Assembly: GCF_040222385.1 (NCBI RefSeq)
Contig: NZ_JAVKDF010000023.1
Location: 248,001 to 312,000 of the forward strand
Length of the DNA: 64,000 nt
From: Imperialibacter sp040222385
GTDB taxonomy: Bacteria; Bacteroidota; Bacteroidia; Cytophagales; Cyclobacteriaceae
Reading direction: 5' to 3'
The notes beneath the pieces are model-generated. The model saw nothing but the letters and a program-made list of their open reading frames with translations, ran no database searches and was not told the DNA's origin. Below, piece after piece: positions 50,830 through 60,083 of this stretch; the stretch's first letter is position 1; each line of letters opens with the position of its first letter. A program made the translations under genes and the position numbers.

Positions 50830-51552
50830 TTAAGGTTTAAACCAGATAACGGTGTCTGTGAGACCTGTGGTGGTGAAAACGCATGGCCAGTCTTTTACAG
50901 CCTCATGTACCGGCTTGTACCAGTCCCTCTCTGCATTGTCCAGCACAAGCAAGCCCCCCGACTTCAGTTTGTGAATGCCAATCAAAGCACACTCGGTGCG
51001 GGCACGGCCGTCAACAAGCAGAAAGTCGATGGAGTTATCGTCAAAAGTAAGTAGCTCGCTGACGTAGTTGACGAATCCTTTTTTGGTTTCAAGCCCTTCG
51101 GGAAAGTAACTTAACATGGGTGCTGGAAACGGTTTTTCCTTTTCATCAGGTTCAACCAGTCTATAATCGACATTGCTGATATTTCTTTCTTTCATCCAGG
51201 CTTGCACTTTTTCGTGCCAGCCTTTGTGGTGCTCAATACTAGTGAGATGACCGAGATGCTGCGCAAAAAAAGCGGTGCTTTTTCCACTGCCAAACTCAAC
51301 ACCTTTCATGTCTTTTGTCAGCAACTCCCTGAAAATGACAATGGAAGCTGGCGACGTCCACGATGTCATGCGGTTGAACTGCTTGAAAATCCAGTAGTAA
51401 GTCTTTAGCACCGGGCGCAACAAACGATACGATATGTAAGTGAAGTTGGCACCTTTAGCTGCTTCCGCCGGTGCCTTGATGTTTCGTTTGACGAAGAAAA
51501 AATTGGCTGCTAATTCTTTTGCCTGCTCGTACCTGGCTTGCGATGTTTGCAT
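50830..51552 (-). CDS. SAM-dependent methyltransferase-like protein
   Basis: A 240-residue protein with a Rossmann-type methyltransferase core: KGVEFGSGKSTAFFAQHLGHLTSIEHH (SAM motif I and the acidic residue at the end of strand 2), IDFLLVDGRARTECALIG and SGGLLVLDNAERDWY. The target is probably a sugar or polysaccharide, given that it lies 2 bases before the flippase gene and beside a glycosyltransferase, but this is inference. The frame is open for 20 more codons upstream, overlapping the divergent gene; the ATG at 51550-51552 avoids that. Confidence 0.8.
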   Translation of the reverse strand: MQTSQARYEQAKELAANFFFVKRNIKAPAEAAKGANFTYISYRLLRPVLKTYYWIFKQFNRMTSWTSPASIVIFRELLTKDMKGVEFGSGKSTAFFAQHLGHLTSIEHHKGWHEKVQAWMKERNISNVDYRLVEPDEKEKPFPAPMLSYFPEGLETKKGFVNYVSELLTFDDNSIDFLLVDGRARTECALIGIHKLKSGGLLVLDNAERDWYKPVHEAVKDWPCVFTTTGLTDTVIWFKP

Positions 51553-51602
51553 TGTTTGTATTTTGCGGCTCGAAGTTATCAAATTATCCAGAACAAACCG
51601 GA

Positions 51603-52805
51603 ATGGCGCCACTCAGAATAGGCATGTTACTTGATCAGGATTTTCCGCCCGACTCCCGGGTGGAGAATGAAGCGGTAAGTCTGATTGAAGCTGGTTTCGA
51701 GGTATTCCTTTTCTCGCTAGCGTACAAAAAGGGAGCGGGACAGGAGGTTTGGAATGGAATAAAAGTCAAGAGATACGCAGCGAACAAATGGATTTATAAG
51801 TCTTCGGCAGTGGCCTATGACTTCCCTTTTTTCCACAAGAAGGTGAAGTCGATGATTGCCGACTTCATTTCCAAGAATGACATACAAGCGCTGCACGTGC
51901 ATGATATGGTATTAGCGAGAGCTGCTTTTCGGGCCAACAAAGTGTTCGGTCTTCCACTCACGCTCGATCTGCACGAGAACAGGCCCGTGATCATGCAGTT
52001 TTACCCACATTTGAAGAAGTTTCCTGGCAAATATCTCATCAATTTGTCAAGGTGGGAAAAGGCGCAAAACCAGCTTCTGAGAGAAGCCGATAGGGTAGTG
52101 CTGGTGACAGAGGAGGCACGGGACGAAGCAGTCCGTTCCGCCGGTATTGATCCTGGAAAAGTGGTGGTAGTGCCCAACACTATTCACCCCGATATCTTTT
52201 TAAGCTATCCAATTGAAGAGCAAATCGTCGACCGCTTTAAAGACACTTTCAACATAGTGTATGTAGGCGACACTGGATTAAGGCGTGGCACCATGGAACT
52301 TATTGAAGCACTCCCTATTGTTTTAGAAACAGTAAAGAACGCCCGTTTGATTCTCGTTGGTAAGAGCTCTGAAGACCTCCAATTGATGCAACGTGCAGAA
52401 GAACTAGGTATTTCTCGGCATGTGAGCTTTGAAGGCTGGCAGGATGTCTCGTTGTTTCCCTCTTATATTAGCGTTGCATCGGTATGCGTGTCACCCATCC
52501 ACCGAAATTTGCACCACGATACAACGTTCGCTAATAAGATCTTTCAATACATGGCTATGGGTAAGCCATTGGTTGTCAGTGATTGCCCGCCGCAGGTGAG
52601 GGTGGTTCAGGAAGCCCAGTGCGGATTGGTTCACGAGGGAGGGAGTGCTGCGGATTTGGCCAGGCAGATAATAGGTATTTCCGAAGACCCGTCACAAGCT
52701 GCCAGAATGGGCGAGAATGGTAAAAAGGCGGTGCTTGACAAGTATAATTGGCCTAAGACCAGTGCGAGGCTTATTGACTACTACCAAAGTCTCGCAAACG
52801 AATAA
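51603..52805 (+). CDS. GT4 family glycosyltransferase
   Basis: A 400-residue GT-B enzyme. N-terminal LRIGMLLDQDFPPDSRVENEAVSL, nucleotide side with VYVGDTGLRRGTMELIEAL and ARLILVGKSSEDL, and the C-terminal donor site KIFQYMAMGKPLVVSDC near residue 320. It is likely to act on surface polysaccharide, matching the flippase and methyltransferase across the divergent promoter (50 bases). The longest frame begins 84 bases upstream and overlaps the neighbour; the ATG at 51603 is preferred because it opens the first strand. Confidence 0.88.
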   Translation: MAPLRIGMLLDQDFPPDSRVENEAVSLIEAGFEVFLFSLAYKKGAGQEVWNGIKVKRYAANKWIYKSSAVAYDFPFFHKKVKSMIADFISKNDIQALHVHDMVLARAAFRANKVFGLPLTLDLHENRPVIMQFYPHLKKFPGKYLINLSRWEKAQNQLLREADRVVLVTEEARDEAVRSAGIDPGKVVVVPNTIHPDIFLSYPIEEQIVDRFKDTFNIVYVGDTGLRRGTMELIEALPIVLETVKNARLILVGKSSEDLQLMQRAEELGISRHVSFEGWQDVSLFPSYISVASVCVSPIHRNLHHDTTFANKIFQYMAMGKPLVVSDCPPQVRVVQEAQCGLVHEGGSAADLARQIIGISEDPSQAARMGENGKKAVLDKYNWPKTSARLIDYYQSLANE

Positions 52806-52855
52806 CTAGAAGAGGGGTGCTACAAAGACACCAAGGCACGAAGACTCTTCTAAGT

Positions 52856-53962
52856 TTATGTAGCTATGACCTTTCTAAATTTGTCAATCTCCCCCTCTTC
52901 ATTATAAAAATGCACAGCCGCCCGCAGGTAATTTGGCCGGTAGGTAGTGATGATTTTTTCGTCAATCAGCTTTTGATGTAGTGACTTGTCGCATTCGAAC
53001 GACACAATGCCCGACCAGCTTTTCTCGTCCCTGGGAGCCATAGGAGTGAAGCCGGCCTCAGTAATAGCGGAGTGCAGCTTTTCAGAAAGCGCCTTCACCT
53101 CCTCGTAGATGTTTTGCCACCCGATGGCTTTCAGCTCTTTCATTGCCTGTCCCTGCATCAATATCAGAAGGGGTTTGGGGTGGCCAGCTTCAAGACTTTG
53201 GGGTAGTTGTTTGAGGTTCTCAGCCGGGATCGGATTCTTTAGGAAATCCGTCATACTCCCAGGGCCGAGCGATCCCTGCGCCAGCTTCTTTCTCGATGCT
53301 TTGTTGATGTAAATAACACCAGCCCCGTAACCTGAAGTCAACCATTTGTAGCTGCTGGCAGCCAGCACATCAATATGCACCTTTTGCAGGTCGATGGGGA
53401 TCACACCAAGGCTTTGAATAGCATCCACAATGAGAAACGCTCCGTGCTTTTGGCACATGGCAGAAATGGCTTCGAGATCTACCCGGTATCCATTGGTGTA
53501 CTGCACATGGCTTATCGCCAATATCTTTGGTTTGCCGGATAGTGCTTTTTCGATGGCCTCCAGATCAATGTGGCTTTTCATGTCCCAGTCAATCCAGTGA
53601 ATTTTTCGACTGTGGTGAATCCATGGCAGTGTCACCGAAGGAAAATCGTGCTTTACCAGAACCAGTTCCAGATCAGACGGCAACATTTGCTGAACCCAGG
53701 AAATACCGTACGAGGTATCCCAAACCAATCCAATTTCTTCGTTCGAAGCATAAAGAAGCTCAGCGAAAAGTGTTCTGGTTTCTTCCATTTCGCCCATCCA
53801 GTTTGGCAGTTTCTGACTGGCATATTGTGCGAATTCCGTTAGGTAGTCGGTTCCCTTTTGAAGTGTAGACTGGCTCATGGCACCAGCATTGGCTGTATTG
53901 AGGTAAGTGGAGTTGCTAAGAAGGGGGTAGTGAGAGCGAATGCTTTTTTTGTCTGCTATCAT
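52856..53962 (-). CDS. Class V aminotransferase
   Basis: A 368-residue PLP enzyme of the class V (SufS/isopenicillin-epimerase-like) fold. PLP pocket Asp180 and Gln183 in LIVDAIQSLG, Schiff-base Lys206 in SSYKWLTS, and TSYGISWVQ near residue 83. There is no active-site cysteine in the C-terminal part, so it is not a cysteine desulfurase. The substrate is unknown. It starts 5 bases after the TauE stop, on the same strand. It is a different branch from the class V protein at 27-28 kb. Confidence 0.85.
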   Translation of the reverse strand: MIADKKSIRSHYPLLSNSTYLNTANAGAMSQSTLQKGTDYLTEFAQYASQKLPNWMGEMEETRTLFAELLYASNEEIGLVWDTSYGISWVQQMLPSDLELVLVKHDFPSVTLPWIHHSRKIHWIDWDMKSHIDLEAIEKALSGKPKILAISHVQYTNGYRVDLEAISAMCQKHGAFLIVDAIQSLGVIPIDLQKVHIDVLAASSYKWLTSGYGAGVIYINKASRKKLAQGSLGPGSMTDFLKNPIPAENLKQLPQSLEAGHPKPLLILMQGQAMKELKAIGWQNIYEEVKALSEKLHSAITEAGFTPMAPRDEKSWSGIVSFECDKSLHQKLIDEKIITTYRPNYLRAAVHFYNEEGEIDKFRKVIAT

Positions 53963-53967
53963 TTCTT

Positions 53968-54720
53968 TCAGGTAAAAAACCAAAGTTTAATGGCTAACGC
54001 AATTACGGTAATCACGAGGAAGATGCGAATCACTTTGTCGCCTTTCTCCACCGACCAGCGGCTCGCAATCCATCCACCAGCGCTGTTGCCCACGGCGAGC
54101 ACCAGCCCCAACGTCCAATTTACCTTGTCTTCGATAATGAAAACCAGTAGCGCTGATCCGGTATAGATCAATGCCGCAAATACTTTGACGAAATTGGCTT
54201 TTACCAACGAAAACCCATTGATGTGAGTGAGTGCGGCAATGGTGAGAAAACCTACACCGGCCTGAATGAACCCACCGTAGATGCCAATAAAAAAGAAGGC
54301 AACGACTCCCCAAAGCTGGTGCATGAAGTCCAACTTTTCACCTGTTGATTTTTTCTTGACTACCGAATCGAAAATGATGGAAAGCACAACCAGCACCATG
54401 ATGATGGCCAAAATGCGGTTAAAAAGATCGGCATCAATTTCTACGGCGAACCATGCACCAATGACACCACCTATCAGAGACGAGCCAGCCAGCCACCAGG
54501 AATAGGGTCTGGCGGATACGCCCTTGCTTTGAAAGCCAGCCACCGAAAAGATATTTTGTCCCATGATGGCCACCCGATTGGTGGCATTGGCGACTGCCGG
54601 TGGTAGTCCAAGAAAAATCAGCACTGGCAGCGACAGCAATGAGCCTCCGCCAGCTACCGTGTTGACAAAGCCAGCTATAAACCCGACGGCTACAATGAGC
54701 AGATATTCGTAGTATTCCAT
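53968..54720 (-). CDS. TauE/SafE family sulfite exporter-like protein
   Basis: A 250-residue membrane protein with about eight segments. The family pattern is visible: IAGFVNTVAGGGSLLSLPVLIFLGLPPAVANATNRVAI near the N-terminus and GGFIQAGVGFLTIAALTHINGFSLVKANFVKV in the middle, a repeated half. The family moves anions such as sulfite or organosulfonates out of the cell. It is followed by the class V aminotransferase after 5 bases, possibly a joint sulfur-related pair, but no direct evidence exists. Confidence 0.88.
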   Translation of the reverse strand: MEYYEYLLIVAVGFIAGFVNTVAGGGSLLSLPVLIFLGLPPAVANATNRVAIMGQNIFSVAGFQSKGVSARPYSWWLAGSSLIGGVIGAWFAVEIDADLFNRILAIIMVLVVLSIIFDSVVKKKSTGEKLDFMHQLWGVVAFFFIGIYGGFIQAGVGFLTIAALTHINGFSLVKANFVKVFAALIYTGSALLVFIIEDKVNWTLGLVLAVGNSAGGWIASRWSVEKGDKVIRIFLVITVIALAIKLWFFT

Positions 54721-54774
54721 GCGTCCTCGTTAGCTGCCGAAGTTAGAAGAAAAATGTATCAGAGGATATTTATT

Positions 54775-55272
54775 TTATGTTGTGGCGGTGGCGTCTGATA
54801 ACTTTGTCACCTCCAATGTGTCGGGACATTCACTAAGTAGTTGTGTTTGATTTTTACCTAAAGTTGGGTGAATAAAATCAGGCGCAATCTCGGCCAATGG
54901 TGCGAGGGTAAACCTTCTGAAGGGAATTTGTGGATGAGGTACCACCAGCGTATTTGTGTTGATTACGTCATCGTTGACGTACAAGATATCGATATCTATG
55001 ACCCTTGGCCCCCATTTTTCTATCCGCTTTCTGCCGAGATGCTTTTCAATTTCCAGCGCTTGATTCAAGACCTCTTCAGCCCGTACACCACTTTCAATCT
55101 CAATCACCTGGTTAAGGAAATCAGCCTGGTCAGTCTGGCCCCAAGCCTGGGTGGCGTAAATAGATGAACTTCGAACCATCTGCCCTATTCGCTCGTTTAT
55201 CATTCGGCCTGCCTCCAAAAGGGTAGCCAAACGATCGCCCTGGTTGGAACCGAGTAAAAGGAAAATGCCCAT
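54775..55272 (-). CDS. folK: 2-amino-4-hydroxy-6-hydroxymethyldihydropteridine diphosphokinase
   Basis: A 165-residue enzyme of folate synthesis that moves diphosphate from ATP to the pterin. Signature: LLLGSNQGDRLATL (6-18), SSIYATQAWGQTDQADFLNQVIEIE (pterin pocket), and GPRVIDIDILYV with the metal-binding Asp pair, followed by VPHPQIPFRRFTLAPLAEI. It diverges from sppA. Confidence 0.96.
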   Translation of the reverse strand: MGIFLLLGSNQGDRLATLLEAGRMINERIGQMVRSSSIYATQAWGQTDQADFLNQVIEIESGVRAEEVLNQALEIEKHLGRKRIEKWGPRVIDIDILYVNDDVINTNTLVVPHPQIPFRRFTLAPLAEIAPDFIHPTLGKNQTQLLSECPDTLEVTKLSDATATT

Positions 55273-55358
55273 GGAGGTGAATAATTTTAGCGGTGCTCTT
55301 AACTTAGGTGAATCTTGTTAGATTTGCAAAGAACAAAAATAAATCAAAAACTGTCTCA

Positions 55359-57104
55359 ATGGCCTTTCTTCGAAATTTGTTAGCCACTATCCTTGGCCTT
55401 TTTATCTTCAGTTTCCTTGGCATACTTATCCTTGTTGGCATTGCTTCCAGTAGTTCGGAAGAAACAGTAGAAGTGAAAGATAATTCTGTCCTCTACCTGC
55501 CATTAGGAGGTATTTTAAGCGAACGTACACCGGAAGATCCGTTTCAGGAGTTTTTCCCAAATAGCGGGCCAAGCTATATCGGCGTACTTGATCTGTTGAA
55601 AGTTATAAAGAATGCAAAAACAGATGATAAAATTAAAGGCATATACATTGAGCATGGCTACCTGTCGGGAGGCTTTGCCAGCCTGAAAGAGGTCAGAGAT
55701 GCCCTTTTGGATTTCAAAACATCAGGAAAGTTTATCTATTCATACGGAAACTACATTTCAGAAGGCGACTACTATATCGGGTCAGTAGCTGACGAGCTCT
55801 ACGTTAACCCGCAAGGTTCACTTGAATTTAATGGTTTTAGCGCCAATATTTCGTTTTTTAAGGGCACACTTGACAAGCTGGAAATTGAGCCACTTGTGTT
55901 CAGAGTAGGAGAGTTTAAGTCGGCGATAGAACCCTTCATCCGCAAAGACATGAGTCCTGAGAATGAGCTTCAGATCAAATCTTTTTTGAACTCTGCTCAC
56001 GATACCTTCCTTGCGGACATTGCCGAAGCAAGAAACGTCCCAGCCGAAAAGTTGAAGGAGATTTCATCTGAAATGAAGGTGAGAAGAGTGGCTGACGCTG
56101 TTGACTATGGCCTGGCTACCAAAGTGGCCTATGAGGACGAAATGAAAACCCTGCTCAAGATAAAACTTGGAATAGAAGAGAGTGCTGATATTTCATTCAT
56201 TTCGTGGAAAAAGTATAAGAAGTCAATTTCGCCAGATGAAATTTCGAAGAACAGGATTGCGATAATAGTTGCAGAAGGTGAAATCTTGATGGGAGAGGGA
56301 GAAGATGGCCAAATTGGAGCCGAGAAATTTGCCCGGGAAATAAGAAACGCCCGGGAAAGCGATAGAATAAAGGCGGTGGTGTTACGCATTAATTCGCCGG
56401 GAGGAAGCCTTACGGGTTCGGATATTATATGGAGAGAAATCATGCTTACGAAAGAGAAGAAGCCGATCATCGCCTCCATGGGCGACTATGCGGCTTCAGG
56501 TGGCTACTATCTTTCCATGCCTTGCGATACCATTGTGGCTCAGCCAAATACCATCACAGGGTCGATAGGTATTTTCGGCATGATGTTCAACATGGAGAAG
56601 TTTCTTGAAAACAAGCTGGGTATTACTTTCGATGTGGTAAAAACAGGCGAATATTCAGATATAATGACTGTAACAAGGTCGTTGAGTGACTTTGAGAAAC
56701 AAATTATCCAGGACGGTGTGAACGAAGGCTATGAAACCTTTACATCGAAGGCAGCGGAAGCGAGGCACTTACCTATAGAAAAGCTGAAGGAGTTGGCTGG
56801 CGGAAGAGTTTGGACGGGCATTCAAGCCCATGAGCTTGGCCTGGTTGACCTGCTGGGAAGTTTTGACGACGCAGTTAAAATTGCTGCTGACAAGGCTGAG
56901 CTGGGCGACGATTATCTGTTGAGTTTCTACCCTAAGCAGAAGAACTTCTTTGAAGAGATGTTTTCAAGTGCTTCTAACGAAATGGAAGCCAGATCAATCA
57001 AAAATAACTATGGTATGCTTGCCCCTTATGTGAAAGAAATCAGAGATTTGCAGCACTATGAGGGTATTCAGGCACGCATGCCTTATTCATTTGAAATCAA
57101 ATAA
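55359..57104 (+). CDS. sppA: Signal peptide peptidase, long (67K) type
   Basis: A 581-residue membrane-bound protease of the long SppA form, cutting leftover signal peptides in the membrane. An N-terminal membrane segment (LLATILGLFIFSFLGILILVG) is followed by two ClpP-like halves. The catalytic Lys187 is in VGEFKSAIEP and Ser380 in DYAASGGYYLS (the E. coli enzyme has Lys209 and Ser409). The longest frame starts 51 bases upstream; the ATG at 55359 directly opens the membrane segment. bioB follows 21 bases on. Confidence 0.94.
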   Translation: MAFLRNLLATILGLFIFSFLGILILVGIASSSSEETVEVKDNSVLYLPLGGILSERTPEDPFQEFFPNSGPSYIGVLDLLKVIKNAKTDDKIKGIYIEHGYLSGGFASLKEVRDALLDFKTSGKFIYSYGNYISEGDYYIGSVADELYVNPQGSLEFNGFSANISFFKGTLDKLEIEPLVFRVGEFKSAIEPFIRKDMSPENELQIKSFLNSAHDTFLADIAEARNVPAEKLKEISSEMKVRRVADAVDYGLATKVAYEDEMKTLLKIKLGIEESADISFISWKKYKKSISPDEISKNRIAIIVAEGEILMGEGEDGQIGAEKFAREIRNARESDRIKAVVLRINSPGGSLTGSDIIWREIMLTKEKKPIIASMGDYAASGGYYLSMPCDTIVAQPNTITGSIGIFGMMFNMEKFLENKLGITFDVVKTGEYSDIMTVTRSLSDFEKQIIQDGVNEGYETFTSKAAEARHLPIEKLKELAGGRVWTGIQAHELGLVDLLGSFDDAVKIAADKAELGDDYLLSFYPKQKNFFEEMFSSASNEMEARSIKNNYGMLAPYVKEIRDLQHYEGIQARMPYSFEIK

Positions 57105-57125
57105 CTGAACCTACGCTATCAGGGA

Positions 57126-58115
57126 ATGACCGAACTAAGAAACAACTGGACCAGAGGAGAAATAGAGGAGATTTACAACTCTCCCATGTTAGACTTGATT
57201 TACAGAGCGGCTACCGTCCACAGAGAATACAGCGACGCACAGGAGGTGCAGGTCTGTACTTTGTTGTCGGTGAAGACTGGGGGGTGTCCTGAAGACTGTT
57301 CTTATTGTCCACAGGCGGCACGATATCACACTGACGTGAAGGTGCAGAAGTTAATGGAAGTTGACGAGGTTCTTTCTAATGCAAAAGCTGCCAAAGAGAA
57401 CGGAAGCACCAGATTTTGTATGGGGGCTGCCTGGAGAGAAGTAAGAGACAACAAGGATTTTGACAAGGTGATAGAAATGGTCAAGGGTGTGAGCCAAATG
57501 GGCATGGAAGTGTGCTGCACACTTGGGATGATCACCGAGTCTCAGGCGAAGCGCCTGAAGGAGGCTGGCTTGTACGCATACAATCACAATCTGGATACCA
57601 GCGAAGAGGCCTACGAAGATATCATCACCACAAGGACATACAAAGACAGGCTGGATACCCTGGAAAATGTGCGGACGGCAAAAATTTCTGTTTGCTCTGG
57701 TGGCATCATTGGCATGGGCGAATCGCACCTCGACCGGGTGGGGATGCTCCACACGCTGTCGACATTGCCGGAACACCCGGAGAGTGTGCCTGTGAATGCA
57801 CTGGTGGCTGTGGAGGGAACGCCTTTGGAAGATCAGGAGCGAGTGCCGGTTTGGGATATGATTCGCATGATAGCTACCGCCAGAATCATTATGCCTAAGG
57901 CTATGGTACGGCTTTCTGCAGGGAGGGTAAGCATGACCATGGAAGAGCAAGCACTTTGCTTTCTAGCCGGAGCCAACTCAATATTCGCCGGCGACAAGCT
58001 CCTTACCACGCCTAATCCCGAAGTCGACGCCGACAAGCAAATGTTTCAGGTGCTGAACCTTAAGCCCAGGGCATCTTTTAAAGGAGCCGCTGCGGAGAAA
58101 TATTCGATGGTATAA
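57126..58115 (+). CDS. bioB: Biotin synthase
   Basis: A 329-residue radical-SAM enzyme that inserts sulfur into dethiobiotin. Cluster cysteines Cys54, Cys58 and Cys61 are in GGCPEDCSYCPQ. Further family marks: FCMGAAWREVRDNKD, YNHNLDTSEEAYEDIITTRTYKDRLDTL, CSGGIIGMGES and MVRLSAGRVSM. No other bio gene is near. It follows sppA after 21 bases and ends at a terminator. Confidence 0.97.
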   Translation: MTELRNNWTRGEIEEIYNSPMLDLIYRAATVHREYSDAQEVQVCTLLSVKTGGCPEDCSYCPQAARYHTDVKVQKLMEVDEVLSNAKAAKENGSTRFCMGAAWREVRDNKDFDKVIEMVKGVSQMGMEVCCTLGMITESQAKRLKEAGLYAYNHNLDTSEEAYEDIITTRTYKDRLDTLENVRTAKISVCSGGIIGMGESHLDRVGMLHTLSTLPEHPESVPVNALVAVEGTPLEDQERVPVWDMIRMIATARIIMPKAMVRLSAGRVSMTMEEQALCFLAGANSIFAGDKLLTTPNPEVDADKQMFQVLNLKPRASFKGAAAEKYSMV

Positions 58116-58123
58116 AATCGAGC

Positions 58124-58170
58124 AGTAGCAAGAACGAGCGCATCACTTGCTACTCATTTTCTTCTCTTTT
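58124..58170 (+). terminator. Terminator of bioB
   Basis: 9-base stem AGTAGCAAG/CTTGCTACT with a 13-base loop, followed by CATTTTCTTCTCTTTTT. It lies 8 bases after the bioB stop and overlaps the end of the converging acyltransferase gene. Confidence 0.7.
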
Positions 58171-59073
58171 TAGCTTCCACCTGTTATGTGACCAGAGCCA
58201 CAGGTGAGGGACTTCCACAATGGCCTTCTCAAGTATGGCAGCATACCGTTCAATTATTTCTTCGGCCGTCGCTTCGTTGGGGTTTTCAATCACTTTTACG
58301 AATTCAAGGGTGTAGTGCCCTCTGGAAGTTTTCTTCATTAAAGGGAAGAAGACGGGATAGTTTGTTTTGCGGGCGATCCTGTCGGCACCAATCAAAAATG
58401 GAGTGTCCTGGTTCAGGAACTTTACCCAGTGACGGCTGCTGTTTCTTTTTGGCCTTTGGTCGCCAATAATGCAGGTGACTGAAACTACACCTTGAGAGCC
58501 AAGTTCAACCACTGTTTTGTATCCCTTTTTTGAGGGCACAGCCAGCGCTCCGAATCGCTCCCTTGTGTCCTTCATCAATGCCTCATAATAGGCCGATCTC
58601 AGCGGCTGATAGAATGTGACAATCTTATGCGAGAGCGAGAGCGGTATAGCTGCCAGCCATTCCCAGTTGCCATAATGTGCCGTGTACATAATCAGGCTCC
58701 TTCCTTGCTTGAAAAAACCTTCGAAGACTTCAGGGTTTAGGACTTGAAACCGCTGCTTGATCGTCTTCCCGCCAACTGAAAGGAATTTGCCCGACTCGAA
58801 GATAAGATCAGTGAAGTGCCTGTAAAAAGCTTTTTCAATTACAATGATTTCAGCGATAGCCTTTTCAGGGAATGAAGCAGTAAGGTTTTTTCTTACAATC
58901 GCCTTTCTGTATCCAGCGAGATAGTAAAGGAAAAAGAAAGAGACATCTGACAAAATGTAGATCAGCCAGAACGGTAGTTGTGATAATAAAAGTACGGGGG
59001 TGTATTTTAGTTTTCTAAGCAAGGTGTATGAAAGTAATTGGCGCCCGTAATGTTCGGAGACCCACAGGCCCAC
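58150..59073 (-). CDS. Lipid A biosynthesis acyltransferase (LpxL/HtrB family)
   Basis: A 307-residue inner-membrane acyltransferase adding secondary acyl chains to lipid A or to a related lipid. Catalytic HX4E: His133 to Glu138 in TAHYGNWEWL; the rest of the pattern, ESGKFLSVGGKTIKQRF and QPLRSAYYEALM, also fits. An N-terminal hydrophobic segment lies at about 26-53. The start is uncertain; an internal start would lose part of that region. Confidence 0.9.
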   Translation of the reverse strand: MGLWVSEHYGRQLLSYTLLRKLKYTPVLLLSQLPFWLIYILSDVSFFFLYYLAGYRKAIVRKNLTASFPEKAIAEIIVIEKAFYRHFTDLIFESGKFLSVGGKTIKQRFQVLNPEVFEGFFKQGRSLIMYTAHYGNWEWLAAIPLSLSHKIVTFYQPLRSAYYEALMKDTRERFGALAVPSKKGYKTVVELGSQGVVSVTCIIGDQRPKRNSSRHWVKFLNQDTPFLIGADRIARKTNYPVFFPLMKKTSRGHYTLEFVKVIENPNEATAEEIIERYAAILEKAIVEVPHLWLWSHNRWKLKREENE

Positions 59074-59332
59074 TTTAGTCAGAGAAACAGTTTTTATATG
59101 ACGTTAAGTTCTTTTACGCTGTGAATATTGGCAAGCAAACTTCACACGAAAAGTATTCGTCAAATGCAGTATACTTCGAAATAAAAAAATGGTTGTCGTA
59201 TGTTCCGTGAACAGTCATTTTATTTATTAACATCAAAAGTTTGCAGGTTCACGAAAGTTTGCTGAAATTCATGTAGTTACGAATATTCTGCAAGAGGATT
59301 ATCTAATATCAATACAATTAATTGCGAGACGT

Positions 59333-59971
59333 ATGAAATCAATCTTACTATTTGCGGGCACAATTATCTTGTTTTCCCTGGGCTCCTGTGTTTCTCAAAA
59401 AGACTTTATCATTGAATCGGATTATAGCTACCTGGGAAGGTTCAATAAGTACAAGACCTTCGATTTTGTGAATATCGACAAACGTGACAGTTCCAGTCAC
59501 AATCCTGATTTAGAGAAGTGGATTATTAACAGAATGGAATCGCAGGGTTACAGTTACTCCAATAGAAAGCCCGATATATATGTTAACTACAAAATTTACT
59601 TCTCTGACCTGAAATACCGTGGCTACAATCAGGAGGATCTAAATGCCTATCTCAACAAGGAAGTATCGCTTGCCTCCAATGACGAATTTGAGGATGAGGT
59701 CTACCTGAGCGACTCAGAACTTACAGAGCTTGAAAATGCTGAAGCAGCTTCAAGAAGGAAGGAATATGACTCGAGATACTACACCATGGACTCAGGCACT
59801 CTGTTGATCATCCTTGTCGACAGAAGAAAGCACAGTGCAGTGTGGCAGGGATATGCCTCAGGAGTGTTTGCTCTTGGTGCCGACAACCTTGATCGCCAAC
59901 TACGCAGAGCTGCGGGCGTTATTTTCGACAAATACAAAGTAGTGGCCGATGGCTACCTTATCAACGACTAA
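59333..59971 (+). CDS. DUF4136 family lipoprotein
   Basis: A 212-residue lipoprotein with lipobox LGSC (Cys19). The mature part fits DUF4136: DYSYLGRFNKYKTFDF at the start, IINRMESQGYSYSNRKPDIYVNYKI in the middle, and TLLIILVDRRKHSAVWQGYASGVF. Family members are outer-membrane or periplasmic lipoproteins of unknown role. It has its own long upstream region (259 bases) and a hairpin downstream. Confidence 0.85.
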   Translation: MKSILLFAGTIILFSLGSCVSQKDFIIESDYSYLGRFNKYKTFDFVNIDKRDSSSHNPDLEKWIINRMESQGYSYSNRKPDIYVNYKIYFSDLKYRGYNQEDLNAYLNKEVSLASNDEFEDEVYLSDSELTELENAEAASRRKEYDSRYYTMDSGTLLIILVDRRKHSAVWQGYASGVFALGADNLDRQLRRAAGVIFDKYKVVADGYLIND

Positions 59972-60012
59972 GCATTTCTGTAACACCGGTTCTGGAGTGA
60001 GCGTCTAAGAAA

Positions 60013-60058
60013 AAAGATGTGATTGCTTGTGCAACCTTTGCAATTAAATCACATCTTT
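60013..60058. repeat. Inverted repeat between the DUF4136 and DUF2807 genes
   Basis: Perfect 12-base arms AAAGATGTGATT/AATCACATCTTT around 22 bases, 41 bases after the DUF4136 stop and 25 bases before the DUF2807 ATG. A poor T-tract follows (GGTTT), so it may be a terminator or a regulatory hairpin. Confidence 0.45.
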
Positions 60059-60083
60059 GGTTTAAGGACAAACTCATTATATC

